This document shows, piece after piece, positions 36,585 through 45,711 of a stretch of 64,000 nucleotides of DNA. Origin of the DNA: Bacillota bacterium (lineage in GTDB: Bacteria > Bacillota > Clostridia > Lachnospirales > Lachnospiraceae); the NCBI GenBank assembly GCA_023411215.1, contig JAEYOY010000079.1, positions 40,564-104,563 of the forward strand, given 5' to 3'. The position numbers and the translations under genes are program-made. The stretch's first letter is position 1; each line of letters starts with the position of its first letter. Below the pieces are notes generated by a model. It saw nothing but the letters and a program-made list of their open reading frames with translations, was not told where the DNA came from and ran no database searches.

Positions 36585-37815
36585 ATTATATAAGTTGATT
36601 TTCGATATGGGTGTCTGCTGTTCTTTGGGAGCCTTTCTATTATATTTCTTTGGAGGGGTGACTTTAGATGCAGGCGGATTTCTAATCCTTCTTGCGGCAG
36701 CAGCTCTGACTCTGATCATGAAGGAGAAGAGTAAACGATCGATTCTGTTTGTGATTATCCTCCCTGTGCTTGGGGGGCTAATACTTCGCCTTACTTGGAT
36801 AGAGCTTCTTGTCTATTTACCGGTCTGGGGTTATTTGGTGTATTTATTGATTGAGGATCGCCTTGTTGTAACCAGGGGCGAATTCCTGGATCAGGTCAGA
36901 CGTATTCTGATTTTTTGCTTATGTATCCCGCTATTTATGCTGGTGGAGCTTTCCACTTTTGGGCAAGCGCTTCGTGCAACACTTCCTTATCTGGTGGTTA
37001 CCATAGTAAGTACTGTATTTATGCTTCGCCATCTGCGAACTCTGCAGCGAAGGGGAGGACAGAAGGGCTATTATTCGCAGCAGATATGGGAAATGATAAT
37101 ATTTTTAGCAGTTTGTGTGATGTTAACGATTGCTCGGGCTCCGCAGAATTTGTTGGTGGGCATTCAATTAGTATATCAGATTTTGATCCTACCCGTTCTA
37201 ACATTGATTGGTTTCATCATTGGCGGAATTATATCTTTGATAATATCTATGTTGAGCATGGAAGGCTGCAGCAGAGAAACATCACTGCGAGGGGATGATT
37301 GGATTGATCGATTGATTGATATTCCGGATATAGAGGAAGTAACTGTATCAAGTAATGCTTGGATAATACCCCTGCTATATTCCCTTGGAGTCATGCTCGG
37401 ACTGATTGTACTTTTCTTCTTCTTTCGCTGGCTCATTGGTGATAAGGGTAAACATAAGCTTCCGGTAGGAGTCTCGGAGATCAGAGAAACGCTGGAGGGA
37501 ACTAATGAGAGGAAGAACAATCGCCGGTGGAGGTATTCCAAGGAGCCGGCTGAGAGAATTCGATATTATTACTTGAAATATCTCCTCCATCTGCGAGCCA
37601 TAAAAATATCTATCTTATCCGGGGATACAACCAGAGAGGTGGATCATAAATATTTGGATACTCTTGTTGATCCTTCTTGTGAACAGAGAGAGGCATCCAT
37701 AAAGCTGAAAAGGCTTTATCGAAAAGCACGATATCAGAAGCAAGAGGAGATTAAAGTTGAAGAGGCAGAGCAGGCGAAAAAGCTCTATCATACGATTAAA
37801 TCGAAAAAAGAATAA
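36574..37815 (+). CDS. Membrane protein with DUF4129-like C-terminal region
   Basis: The 413-residue protein has about eight membrane segments (1-290) and a soluble C-terminal part with RIRYYYLKYLLHLRAIKI near 327-344, where DUF4129 proteins carry their conserved Tyr-rich helix. In MoxR-DUF58 operons a transglutaminase/DUF4129 protein is often third; here no transglutaminase domain is fused. GGAGG lies within the DUF58 gene upstream. Confidence 0.7.
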   Translation: MLSRLYKLIFDMGVCCSLGAFLLYFFGGVTLDAGGFLILLAAAALTLIMKEKSKRSILFVIILPVLGGLILRLTWIELLVYLPVWGYLVYLLIEDRLVVTRGEFLDQVRRILIFCLCIPLFMLVELSTFGQALRATLPYLVVTIVSTVFMLRHLRTLQRRGGQKGYYSQQIWEMIIFLAVCVMLTIARAPQNLLVGIQLVYQILILPVLTLIGFIIGGIISLIISMLSMEGCSRETSLRGDDWIDRLIDIPDIEEVTVSSNAWIIPLLYSLGVMLGLIVLFFFFRWLIGDKGKHKLPVGVSEIRETLEGTNERKNNRRWRYSKEPAERIRYYYLKYLLHLRAIKISILSGDTTREVDHKYLDTLVDPSCEQREASIKLKRLYRKARYQKQEEIKVEEAEQAKKLYHTIKSKKE

Positions 37816-37851
37816 ATTGATGAGTTAATTGCTATAATTATATCATCGAAG

Positions 37852-37911
37852 AAAAAAGGATGGACAGTCTTCCACACAATAGGATGGGAATTCGGTTCAT
37901 CCTCTTTTTCT
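37852..37911 (+). terminator. Probable terminator of the MoxR operon
   Basis: AAAAAAGGATG and CATCCTCTTTTT pair around a long loop. Weak compared with others in the window. Confidence 0.45.
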
Positions 37912-37989
37912 ATGAGATTTTAGTATTGTTTATTAATAAATTTTGTCGAAGAAATAAGATGGAAAATGTGAGAATATTTATTTTGACAC

Positions 37990-38042
37990 TTGACAAAAAA
38001 ATTTCTTTTGGTAATATAATAATAGTAATGATTACTATTATT
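37990..38042 (+). promoter_or_regulatory. ahpC promoter with PerR/Fur-like operator
   Basis: TTGACA (37990-37995) and TAATAT (38012-38017) or TATAAT (38015-38020) form the promoter. AATAATAGTAAT-G-ATTACTATTATT (38018-38042) is a palindrome perfect apart from its centre; its inner 7-1-7 part TAGTAAT-G-ATTACTA matches the PerR box at 5 of 7 positions per side. Peroxide-relieved repression is inferred. Confidence 0.7.
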
Positions 38043-38085
38043 AAAATTGAAATTAAATAAAACTAAATTATAGGAGGTAGCTATT

Positions 38086-38649
38086 ATGTCATTAATTGGA
38101 ACAGAAGTAAAGCCTTTTAAGGCTCAAGCATTCCAGAATGGAAAGTTTATTGAGGTTACAGAACAGGATATGAAAGATAAGTGGAGCGTGGTTTGCTTCT
38201 ACCCTGCAGATTTTACCTTTGTATGTCCCACAGAGTTAGAGGATTTACAGAATATTTATGAGGATTTGAAGAAGCTTGGTGCAGAGGTGTACTCAGTATC
38301 TACCGATACTCATTTTACTCATAAGGCTTGGCATGACAGCTCGGAAGCGATTAAGAAGTTAACCTATATCATGATTGGAGATCCTTCTCATGCGCTCTCC
38401 CGTAACTTTGATGTATTAATTGAAGCGGACGGTCTGGCTGATCGTGGAACATTTATTGTTGATCCCGACGGAGTGATTCAATCGGTGGAGATTAATGCAG
38501 GTAGCATCGGCCGTGATGCGAGTATTCTACTTAATAAGATTAAGGCTGCCCAATATGTAAGAAATCATCCGGGTGAAGTATGTCCTGCCAAGTGGAAAGA
38601 GGGGGCTGCAACCTTGACGCCGAGTCTTGACCTGGTTGGAAAGATCTAA
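38086..38649 (+). CDS. ahpC: Alkyl hydroperoxide reductase AhpC (peroxiredoxin)
   Basis: The 187-residue 2-Cys peroxiredoxin has the peroxidatic Cys in [10 protein letters not shown] (near 46-55) and the resolving Cys in GEVCPAKW near 166. It reduces peroxides in the cytoplasm and is reduced by the AhpF encoded 91 bases downstream. GGAGG precedes the ATG. A palindromic operator over the promoter suggests peroxide control. Confidence 0.96.
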   Translation: MSLIGTEVKPFKAQAFQNGKFIEVTEQDMKDKWSVVCFYPADFTFVCPTELEDLQNIYEDLKKLGAEVYSVSTDTHFTHKAWHDSSEAIKKLTYIMIGDPSHALSRNFDVLIEADGLADRGTFIVDPDGVIQSVEINAGSIGRDASILLNKIKAAQYVRNHPGEVCPAKWKEGAATLTPSLDLVGKI

Positions 38650-38673
38650 GAAAGTATGAATTTGTACTCTGCA

Positions 38674-38700
38674 GAGTGAGAAAATCAGAGATTTTCTCAC
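38674..38700 (+). terminator. Hairpin between ahpC and ahpF
   Basis: GTGAGAAAATC and GATTTTCTCAC form an 11-bp perfect stem with a 3-base loop. No T run follows, so it may stabilise ahpC mRNA or attenuate ahpF rather than stop transcription. Confidence 0.5.
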
Positions 38701-38740
38701 ATAAAGCTTGCAGGCTATAAGGAAAGGCTTGGTTATTATT

Positions 38741-40270
38741 ATGATACTAGATGCTGAGATTAAAGAACAGCTTGCCCAGTACCTGGCTCTTATGGAAGGC
38801 GAAGTACTTATTAAGCTATGCGCTGGAGAAGATGAGGTATCGAAGGACATGACCGCATTGGTGGAGGAGCTGGTATCGATGTCCTCCTTGATCAAGGTTG
38901 AACACACAGTACTGAAAAGGATGCCCAGCTTTAGCATCAACCGTCCCGGAGAAGATACGGGAGTGGTATTTGCCGGGGTTCCTCTGGGGCATGAATTTAC
39001 CTCATTGGTATTGGCATTGCTACAGGTCAGTGGAAGAGCACCCAAGGTAGACTTGAAGGTGATAGACCAGGTGAAGAGTCTTAAGGGGGAGTACAACTTT
39101 GAGACCTATATCAGCTTAAGCTGCCACAACTGCCCGGAGGTGGTTCAAGCTTTGAATTTGATGAGTATCCTGAATCAGGGTATCACTCATACAATGATTG
39201 ATGGTGCTGCTTTTAAAAGTGAAGTGGAAAGCAAGGACATTATGGCAGTACCCTCGGTTTACTTAAACGATGAGTTCTTCGAGAGAGGCCGCATGACCTT
39301 AGAGGAGATACTGCTTAAGATTGGAAGTGTACCGGAGGAATCTGACCTTAATAATAAGGAACCCTATGATGTCTTGGTTATCGGCGGAGGGCCAGCGGGT
39401 TCCAGTGCTGCAATCTATGCAGCAAGAAAAGGCATCCGAACCGGTCTTGTAGCCGAACGGTTTGGTGGACAGGTGCTGGATACCTTAGGGATCGAGAACC
39501 TGATCAGCGTGGCTTATATTGAGGGACCTCAACTAGCGGCAACGCTGGAGGAGCATGTTAGAAATTATGATGTGGACATCATGAGTGCCAAACGAGTGAA
39601 GAGTCTGGAGAAAAAGGAATTGATTGAGGTCACCCTGGAGAATGGGACGATAATAAAGAGTAAGACGGTTATTCTCTCAACTGGTGCAAGGTGGAGAAAT
39701 GTCGGTGTACCAGGTGAACAAGAATTTAAGAATAAAGGAGTCGCTTATTGTCCTCACTGTGACGGGCCTCTGTTCAAGGATAAGGATATCGCGGTAATCG
39801 GCGGAGGAAACTCGGGTATCGAGGCTGCGATTGACCTAGCCGGTATTGTAAAGCATGTGACTGTGCTTGAATTCATGCCTGAGCTGAAGGCTGATGCTGT
39901 GCTGCAAAATCGTCTCTATAGTCTGCCCAATGTAACTGTAGTTAAGAATGTGCAGACGAAAGAAATAACCGGAACGGATAAGGTGAATGGGATTACTTAT
40001 ATAGACCGTGCGAACGGGGAAGAGCATCACATATCTCTGCAGGGGGTATTTGTTCAGATTGGTTTGATGCCTAATACGGACTGGCTTGGAGACAGCGTTG
40101 AACGTAATCGCATGGGTGAGATTGTTGTAGATGCCCGGAATTCTACCAATATACCCGGAGTATTTGCAGCCGGTGATTGTACCAATAGTCCCTATAAGCA
40201 GATTGTAATCTCGATGGGTTCAGGTGCCACAGCAGCATTGAGCGCTTTTGATTATCTGATTAGAAATTAA
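38741..40270 (+). CDS. ahpF: Alkyl hydroperoxide reductase AhpF-type flavoprotein
   Basis: From the ATG at 38741 the product has 509 residues. An N-terminal double thioredoxin-like domain carries CHNCPEV near residue 129, and the C-terminal FAD/NADH part has [10 protein letters not shown] near 216 and the redox pair CPHC near 341. It passes electrons from NADH to AhpC. It is cotranscribed with ahpC and ends before a hairpin repeat and terminator. An in-frame TTG at 38708 or 38729 could extend it. Confidence 0.95.
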   Translation: MILDAEIKEQLAQYLALMEGEVLIKLCAGEDEVSKDMTALVEELVSMSSLIKVEHTVLKRMPSFSINRPGEDTGVVFAGVPLGHEFTSLVLALLQVSGRAPKVDLKVIDQVKSLKGEYNFETYISLSCHNCPEVVQALNLMSILNQGITHTMIDGAAFKSEVESKDIMAVPSVYLNDEFFERGRMTLEEILLKIGSVPEESDLNNKEPYDVLVIGGGPAGSSAAIYAARKGIRTGLVAERFGGQVLDTLGIENLISVAYIEGPQLAATLEEHVRNYDVDIMSAKRVKSLEKKELIEVTLENGTIIKSKTVILSTGARWRNVGVPGEQEFKNKGVAYCPHCDGPLFKDKDIAVIGGGNSGIEAAIDLAGIVKHVTVLEFMPELKADAVLQNRLYSLPNVTVVKNVQTKEITGTDKVNGITYIDRANGEEHHISLQGVFVQIGLMPNTDWLGDSVERNRMGEIVVDARNSTNIPGVFAAGDCTNSPYKQIVISMGSGATAALSAFDYLIRN

Positions 40271-40273
40271 AGA

Positions 40274-40533
40274 TGAGTCAATTCCTTGTTTCTATATTTT
40301 GATCGTTAATTTGCACAATTTATGTTGTGATTAAGTTATAGATAATATAGTTTATTCGCAACACGCTCTCGCTTGGATGAGTCACGTAACGGTACATAGG
40401 AACACAAAATACGTGTTCCAAGTACCGACGGCCTCATACAGTTGCGCATCAAACTATGTTATCTATAACTTTGATATCGTTCTATTTGTGCAAATTCACG
40501 TATATTAGTCTTGTTGGGGGATTTGACACTCTA
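40274..40533. repeat. Long full-length hairpin repeat, copy 2 (family I)
   Basis: This stretch shares the core of the 5323-5606 element: CGCAACACGCTCTCGCTTGG (40356-40375), ATGAGTCACGTA and, on the other arm, AAGTACCGACGGCCTCATAC (40420-40439). AATTTGCACAA (40309-40319) pairs with TTGTGCAAATT (40487-40497) and the whole unit folds to a central loop. The outer ends carry GAGTCAA and TTTGACACTC. Sequence similarity is highest at the inner core and falls outward, yet base pairing is kept. Confidence 0.75.
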
Positions 40534-40556
40534 AACAAATATTAAAGCTATTAATA

Positions 40557-40600
40557 AATGATTATCCTGACTACTCTGGTTATAGGATAATCATTTTTTG
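40557..40600 (+). terminator. Terminator after ahpF
   Basis: AATGATTATCCT (40557-40568) and AGGATAATCATT (40584-40595) form a perfect 12-bp stem followed by TTTTG. It lies beyond the long hairpin repeat. Confidence 0.8.
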
Positions 40601-40607
40601 TTAAGAC

Positions 40608-40802
40608 ATGACGAATGAAAGCTTACAGGCTAGCTTTGATTCGTACTTGATTCAAAAATATTTGCAAGCTGATATATCTGAATTTTCCACGAATGAAAGC
40701 TTTCAAAGCTGGCTTTCTTTAATACCTTCTCTACAAAATGATAGCAAAACGGATATTTCTGAATACACGATAAAAGATTGTTTGTCATGTTGTCATTTAT
40801 GA
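40608..40802 (+). other. 64-codon open frame with an internal repeat, doubtful gene
   Basis: The frame encodes MTNESLQASFDSYL and later STNESFQSWLSL, followed each time by a (A/T)DISE(F/Y) segment, from two imperfect direct repeats starting ACGAATGAAAGCTT at 40612 and 40691. No ribosome binding site precedes the ATG. It may be a remnant of a small repetitive protein or a non-coding duplication. Confidence 0.3.
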
Positions 40803-40924
40803 TTACATCACTGGATATTAGGGTTACCTTTAGTACTTTCACTTTATTGCCACCTAAGAGTTTTTATCGTATGATATAAGACATAAGTATAGGTCTTTTG
40901 AAATACCTATGGAAAGGGTCTACT

Positions 40925-41605
40925 ATGAAGATAAAAGTAATCAGCTTTGATATATTTCAAACACTGGTTGATGTGAATCAACGTATTCCTCAGATATGGA
41001 AAGGCATTCTAGGAGAAGCCTATACTGTGGAGGAGGGGCTGCGTGGCGCAAATGCTATATTGGATAATTATCCGCATTCCCTCCGAAAAGCACTGCATGC
41101 AGACCGTTTTTATACCATGCGAGAGGTTTATATGGACTGTGCGTCAATGGCGATTGATAAGAACAAGCTTTCACTAAGCCCGGAGGTAATCGTTGACAAT
41201 CTAATAATACAACATGCCAAAGCGCCATTATACAATGATGTTAAGGAATGTATGTCAAAGCTGCAGAATAGATATCGCATTATCCTGTCCAGTGATTCTA
41301 ATCATACTATGGTGAATGATTTGCTGAGGCATTTCACTTACGAGGAATTATTCATTTCCGAAGATCTTTGCAGTTATAAAGGTAGCCCGGATGGAAACTT
41401 CTTCTTGCAGGTGGTTCATAGAATCGGGGTAAAACCGGATGAGATATTACATATTGGCGACAGTGGAAGCGATATTATTGGCGCGAAACGTGCCGGAGTG
41501 ATCAGCTGTTGGATTAATCGGGATAAATCCGTATGGTCACATGAGATAAGTCCGGATTATACGATTGAGAGTTTATCAGAGCTTACGGAAATTCTGCAAT
41601 TGTAA
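40925..41605 (+). CDS. HAD-superfamily hydrolase
   Basis: The ATG at 40925, with GGAAAGGG just upstream, gives 226 residues. The HAD motifs are changed at motif I to SFDIFQTLVD (Asp at position 8 kept), with motif II LSSDSNH and motif IV GDSGSDIIGAKRAG. It is a haloacid-dehalogenase-like phosphatase; substrate unknown. It stands before a transglutaminase-like gene with a 48-base gap. Confidence 0.85.
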   Translation: MKIKVISFDIFQTLVDVNQRIPQIWKGILGEAYTVEEGLRGANAILDNYPHSLRKALHADRFYTMREVYMDCASMAIDKNKLSLSPEVIVDNLIIQHAKAPLYNDVKECMSKLQNRYRIILSSDSNHTMVNDLLRHFTYEELFISEDLCSYKGSPDGNFFLQVVHRIGVKPDEILHIGDSGSDIIGAKRAGVISCWINRDKSVWSHEISPDYTIESLSELTEILQL

Positions 41606-41653
41606 CAGTAGTTAAGTTTGTGACGGTAGGTTACTAACTATTGGAGGATTTAT

Positions 41654-42538
41654 ATGAAAAAGAAATTATCTGCAATATTATTCATTATATTATTGTTTGG
41701 AAACGTGACAGTGGCAGATATCTTACCTGGGATTGCATATGAGGAGTCGTTACATGTGAGCAACAGGGCAGATGCAGCAACCGAGGTTACGATTAAAAGT
41801 GAGAAGGATTTGGTTAAGATATTATATCAGACACTATTAAATCGGGAAGAGAAGATTGTTATTAAGCATTCACTTTCGGATTATAAAATTAATCTTAATG
41901 ATCTTCTCGACAAGATATATGCAATTGATGATGAAAATACGGCCAAGGACAGTGACTATTTGAAGTACTCCCTGGTAAGATGGGGTTATTCAGGAACGAA
42001 AATCGGCAAAAGAACAACACTGAAATTCGAGTTCACATATAAAACAACATTAGAGGAAGAGAAGGCAGTGGATAAAAAGGTTAAAAGTATCCTGCAGGAA
42101 TTAGAATTGGAGGATACTTCTGACTTTGAAAAGGTAAAGGTGATCCATGACTATATTATCAATCGTGTAAGCTATGACAATACGCTTAAGAAATCCTCTG
42201 CATATGATGCGCTGATTGATAAGTCAGCAGTATGCGAAGGCTATAGTATGCTGGCATACCGCATGTTCACAGAAGCTGGTCTGAAATGCAGGATCATCGC
42301 CGGAACCGGAAATGGTGTATCTCATGCCTGGAATATAGTAAAGGCTAATGACAAATGGTACAATATCGATTTGACTTGGGATGATCCGATTGCTTCTGAC
42401 GGAAAACCGATGCTGGTATATGATTTCTTTCTAAAAAACACGAAAGACTTTGTAAATCATAAGAGGAGTGCAGAGTATAGGACAGAAGAGTTCGTGAAAA
42501 CCTATCCCATATCCAAGACCAGTTATAAGATGAAATAA
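41654..42538 (+). CDS. Exported transglutaminase-like protein
   Basis: The 294-residue protein starts with a signal peptide or N-terminal anchor (KKKLSAILFIILLFGNVTVA). A transglutaminase-like domain covers about 165-265 with the Cys in SAVCEGYSMLAYR, the His in SHAWNIV and the Asp in DLTWDDP, a complete triad. Such proteins act at the cell surface as peptidases or crosslinkers. GGAGG precedes the ATG. Terminated by a hairpin at 42565. Confidence 0.85.
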   Translation: MKKKLSAILFIILLFGNVTVADILPGIAYEESLHVSNRADAATEVTIKSEKDLVKILYQTLLNREEKIVIKHSLSDYKINLNDLLDKIYAIDDENTAKDSDYLKYSLVRWGYSGTKIGKRTTLKFEFTYKTTLEEEKAVDKKVKSILQELELEDTSDFEKVKVIHDYIINRVSYDNTLKKSSAYDALIDKSAVCEGYSMLAYRMFTEAGLKCRIIAGTGNGVSHAWNIVKANDKWYNIDLTWDDPIASDGKPMLVYDFFLKNTKDFVNHKRSAEYRTEEFVKTYPISKTSYKMK

Positions 42539-42564
42539 CGATGAAAAAACGAATAGAACGAAAG

Positions 42565-42602
42565 AAAATCTCAAGACTATCAAAGGATCTTGGGATTTTT
42601 AT
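42565..42602 (+). terminator. Terminator of the transglutaminase gene
   Basis: AAAATCTCAAGA pairs with TCTTGGGATTTT (one G-T pair), followed by T residues. Confidence 0.7.
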
Positions 42603-42651
42603 CGTTGATACTTTGAAATATTACTCTTTAAAATGCAGACTTTTAATGTTA

Positions 42652-42925
42652 TACTATACGGGATAAGCAAAGATTCGTGAAATAAGCGACAGACGTAAGT
42701 ACTCGTACTTACAGGATGTCGATTATATCACGAAACGCGCAACGCGAGCGAGTGAACGCTTCAATCACGAGCTACGGGGCTTATCCCGTATAGTGCATAA
42801 GCCGCAACGCGAGGGAGTGAATGCTTCCATCACGAGCTACGGAGATTATCCCGTATAGTGCATAAGTCGCAACACGAGCGAAAATCTAAAGTTCGCGAGC
42901 AATGGTTATTGATCCCGTATAGTTG
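42652..42925. repeat. Tandem hairpin units (family III), three copies
   Basis: After a hairpin at 42674-42735 (TTCGTGA/TCACGAA ends, inner CGTAAGTA/TACTTAC), three units of 60-70 bases follow: each starts CGCAACRCGAGSGA, holds a variable middle, and ends TCCCGTATAG. The first two share ATCACGAGCTACGG. CTATACGGGATAAG at 42652 is the inverse of the recurring CTTATCCCGTATAG. The same flanks occur at 59226-59390. No gene is present in 42602-42958. Confidence 0.75.
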
Positions 42926-42958
42926 TATGTAATTTAATGAGATAAAGGAGCCTTTATC

Positions 42959-45019
42959 ATGAATCGTAGAATGAAACTTAGTGGTGCGCTGAGAGTATAC
43001 CTGCTCTGGCCGATTATATTGACATCGGTATTACTGTGCATGAATCTGAGTATTTATCTGATAGACCGATTGGCAGGCTATGTCATGACGGCTTTTACTG
43101 TTATATATTTTGCGATGGCCTTGACTGTGTATTTAGTGAAGCGTCATAAAATTGCAGCTGAGCTGGTTCGATATGCCATGGATTACGGCCAGGTGCAGAA
43201 ACGCTTATTAAAGGAATTGCATCTTCCCTATGCCATCCTAGACCTGGAGGGCAGAATGCAATGGGCTAATGACGAATTCATGGATATTATACAGGAGAAA
43301 AGCGCAGCCAGACGTTCTATCTCAAATATATTTCCTGAGATAACAGAGGGAGTCCTTCCGAAGAAGGAGATGGATGAAATTCTACATGTGGTTCTCCATG
43401 GCCGAAATTATAAGATTCTGCTTCGCAAGGTAATCACCCCTGATTTTGAGGATGATATCGGCTTTAATCTTAATGATAACGAAGGTGTATGGGATGGACG
43501 AAATGCACTGATCGCAATGTATCTCTACGACGAGACAGAGATTATCTCTCTATTGAAGGAGAATAAGGAACAGAAGCTGGTAACAGGATTATTATATATT
43601 GATAATTATGAGGAAGCTCTCGAAAGCATTGATGAGGTTCGCCGATCTCTGTTAACTGCCTTGGTTGACAGAAAAATCAATAAATACATGCAGGGAATCG
43701 ATGCTATTACAAAGAAGCTGGAGAAAGATAAATATATCTTTGTGTTCCAGCAGAAATACCTGCCTTTTCTTCAGACAAGCAAGTTCTCATTGCTGGAAGA
43801 GGTAAGAGGCGTTAATATCGGTAATGAGATGTCCGTAACGATCAGTATCGGCATGGGAGTAAATGCGGATACCTATATCAGTGGTTATGAATATGCTAGA
43901 GCGGCAATCGATTTAGCTCTGGGACGTGGCGGCGATCAAGCGGTAATCAAGGATCGGGAGAAGATCTCTTACTATGGAGGTAAGAGCATTTCGGTTGAGA
44001 AGAGTACCCGTGTTAAAGCGAGAGTAAAAGCGCATGCTTTCCGTGAATTCGTGGAGGGCAAGGATAAGGTTGTTATTATGGGACATAAAATCGGAGATGT
44101 GGATTCCTTTGGTTCTGCCATCGGTGTATACCGCATTGCCAAATCCTTTAATAAGAAGGTCCATATTGTAATTAATGAGGTTACCTCCTCCCTCCGTCCG
44201 ATTATGAACAAGTTTGTAAATAATCCGGATTATGAAGAGGATATGTTCTTAAAGAATGATCAGGCTAAGGAAGTGGTGGACGGTAATACGCTGCTGGTTA
44301 TTGTAGATGTTAACCGGCCGTCTTATCTGGAATGCACGGAGCTGCTGGAGCATACGAAAACCATCGTAATATTTGATCATCATCGTCAGACAAATGAAGC
44401 GATAGATTCCGCTGTGCTATCCTATATAGAGCCTTATGCTTCCTCGACCAGTGAGATGATTGCAGAAATTATGCAATATATCGGAGGAAATCTAAAGCTG
44501 AAGCCGGTAGAGGCAGATGCTTTATATGCAGGTATCATGATCGATACCAATAACTTCTTGACTAAGACGGGAGTACGTACCTTCGAAGCAGCAGCCTATC
44601 TGCGAAGGAGCGGTGCAGATGTAACCAGAATTCGTAAATCCTTCCGTAGCGAGATGACTGACTTTAAGATTAAAGCAGATGCAATCAGCAGCACAGAGCT
44701 TTTCCTTAATCATTATGCAATAGCAGTCTGTGCAAGCTCTGAGGTGGATAGCCCGATGATTCTGGGTGCTCAGGTCGCGAATGAGCTTTTGAATATCAAT
44801 GATATCAAAGCAACCTTTGTTTTGACAGAATATAATGGTAAGATATATATTAGTGCCAGATCCATTGATGAAGTGAATGTTCAGATTATCATGGAGAAGC
44901 TGGGTGGCGGCGGTCATTTGAGTGTAGCAGGAAGCCAATTAGAGAATACAACAATTCAAGATGCAATCATAAAAGTGAAAGCAACGTTAACTAAGATGCA
45001 TGAAGAGGGAGAATTGTAG
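42959..45019 (+). CDS. gdpP: GdpP-type c-di-AMP phosphodiesterase
   Basis: The 686-residue protein has two N-terminal membrane helices (about 10-60), a PAS-like domain (about 75-140), a degenerate GGDEF domain (about 175-310) and a DHH/DHHA1 phosphodiesterase (about 365-686) with VIMGHKIGDVDS, VIVDVNRP, FDHHRQ and GGGGHLSVAG. It cleaves cyclic di-AMP and so affects wall and osmotic balance. It precedes rplI and dnaB as in many Firmicutes. AAAGGAG precedes the ATG. Confidence 0.95.
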   Translation: MNRRMKLSGALRVYLLWPIILTSVLLCMNLSIYLIDRLAGYVMTAFTVIYFAMALTVYLVKRHKIAAELVRYAMDYGQVQKRLLKELHLPYAILDLEGRMQWANDEFMDIIQEKSAARRSISNIFPEITEGVLPKKEMDEILHVVLHGRNYKILLRKVITPDFEDDIGFNLNDNEGVWDGRNALIAMYLYDETEIISLLKENKEQKLVTGLLYIDNYEEALESIDEVRRSLLTALVDRKINKYMQGIDAITKKLEKDKYIFVFQQKYLPFLQTSKFSLLEEVRGVNIGNEMSVTISIGMGVNADTYISGYEYARAAIDLALGRGGDQAVIKDREKISYYGGKSISVEKSTRVKARVKAHAFREFVEGKDKVVIMGHKIGDVDSFGSAIGVYRIAKSFNKKVHIVINEVTSSLRPIMNKFVNNPDYEEDMFLKNDQAKEVVDGNTLLVIVDVNRPSYLECTELLEHTKTIVIFDHHRQTNEAIDSAVLSYIEPYASSTSEMIAEIMQYIGGNLKLKPVEADALYAGIMIDTNNFLTKTGVRTFEAAAYLRRSGADVTRIRKSFRSEMTDFKIKADAISSTELFLNHYAIAVCASSEVDSPMILGAQVANELLNINDIKATFVLTEYNGKIYISARSIDEVNVQIIMEKLGGGGHLSVAGSQLENTTIQDAIIKVKATLTKMHEEGEL

Positions 45020-45047
45020 TGAGATTCAAGTAACTATTCAGAACCAA

Positions 45048-45125
45048 GCTCGAAAATCTACGATTTTCTCGCTGTTTGGCTCACGCCATACAAGATGAAA
45101 CGATAAATCGTTTCACTTGTCATGA
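45048..45125. repeat. Small palindromes between gdpP and rplI
   Basis: GAAAATC/GATTTTC (45053-45069) and GAAACGAT/ATCGTTTC (45097-45114) are short perfect hairpins. They resemble the ahpC-ahpF hairpin. Confidence 0.45.
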
Positions 45126-45232
45126 ATAAAAATATTTAAAAAAGCCTTAGACAGCAAGCTGTCACGTCTTATTTTAATTATTTCTGATTGGTTCTTAATA
45201 GTACAAATTCGATCGATAAAGGAGAGACAAAT

Positions 45233-45679
45233 ATGGAAATTATTTTAACACAGGATGTTAAAGCCCTTGGTAAGAAAGGCGAAATTGTTAAAGTGAATGA
45301 TGGTTATGCTAGAAACTTCATTTTACCGAAAAAGTTAGGGATGGAAGCTACTAAGCAGAATCTCTATGATCTGAATATGCAAAAGGCAGCAGAAGAGAAG
45401 AAACAGAAGGAGATCCTTGAGGAAGCAAAGAACTTTGGGAAGAAGCTGGAGGAGCTTACGATTAAGCTGTCCATCAAAGCCGGCGAAGGCGGCAAGACCT
45501 TTGGTTCCGTATCCTCAAAGGAAATTGCTGAGGCGGCTAAGAAGCAGTTCAATCTGGATATTGATAAGAAAAAGCTTCAGTTAAATGATCCGATTAAGCA
45601 CGCAGGCTCTTATACCGTTCCTGTGAAATTGCATCCACAAGTGACAGCAGAGATGAAAGTTGTGGTTGAAGCTGTTTAA
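45233..45679 (+). CDS. rplI: 50S ribosomal protein bL9
   Basis: The ATG at 45233 with AAAGGAGAG upstream gives 148 residues. The N-terminal domain has the signature GKKGEIVKVNDGYARNFILP (12-31) and a long helix joins it to the C-terminal domain. It binds 23S rRNA. It lies 32 bases before dnaB. Confidence 0.96.
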   Translation: MEIILTQDVKALGKKGEIVKVNDGYARNFILPKKLGMEATKQNLYDLNMQKAAEEKKQKEILEEAKNFGKKLEELTIKLSIKAGEGGKTFGSVSSKEIAEAAKKQFNLDIDKKKLQLNDPIKHAGSYTVPVKLHPQVTAEMKVVVEAV

Positions 45680-45711
45680 GGTATGTAATGAATGCTACGG
45701 GAGGAATACCA

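Noticed and set aside
42652..42925. CRISPR array
   Set aside because: Units are directly adjacent, differ inside and lack spacers of constant size; no cas genes are present.
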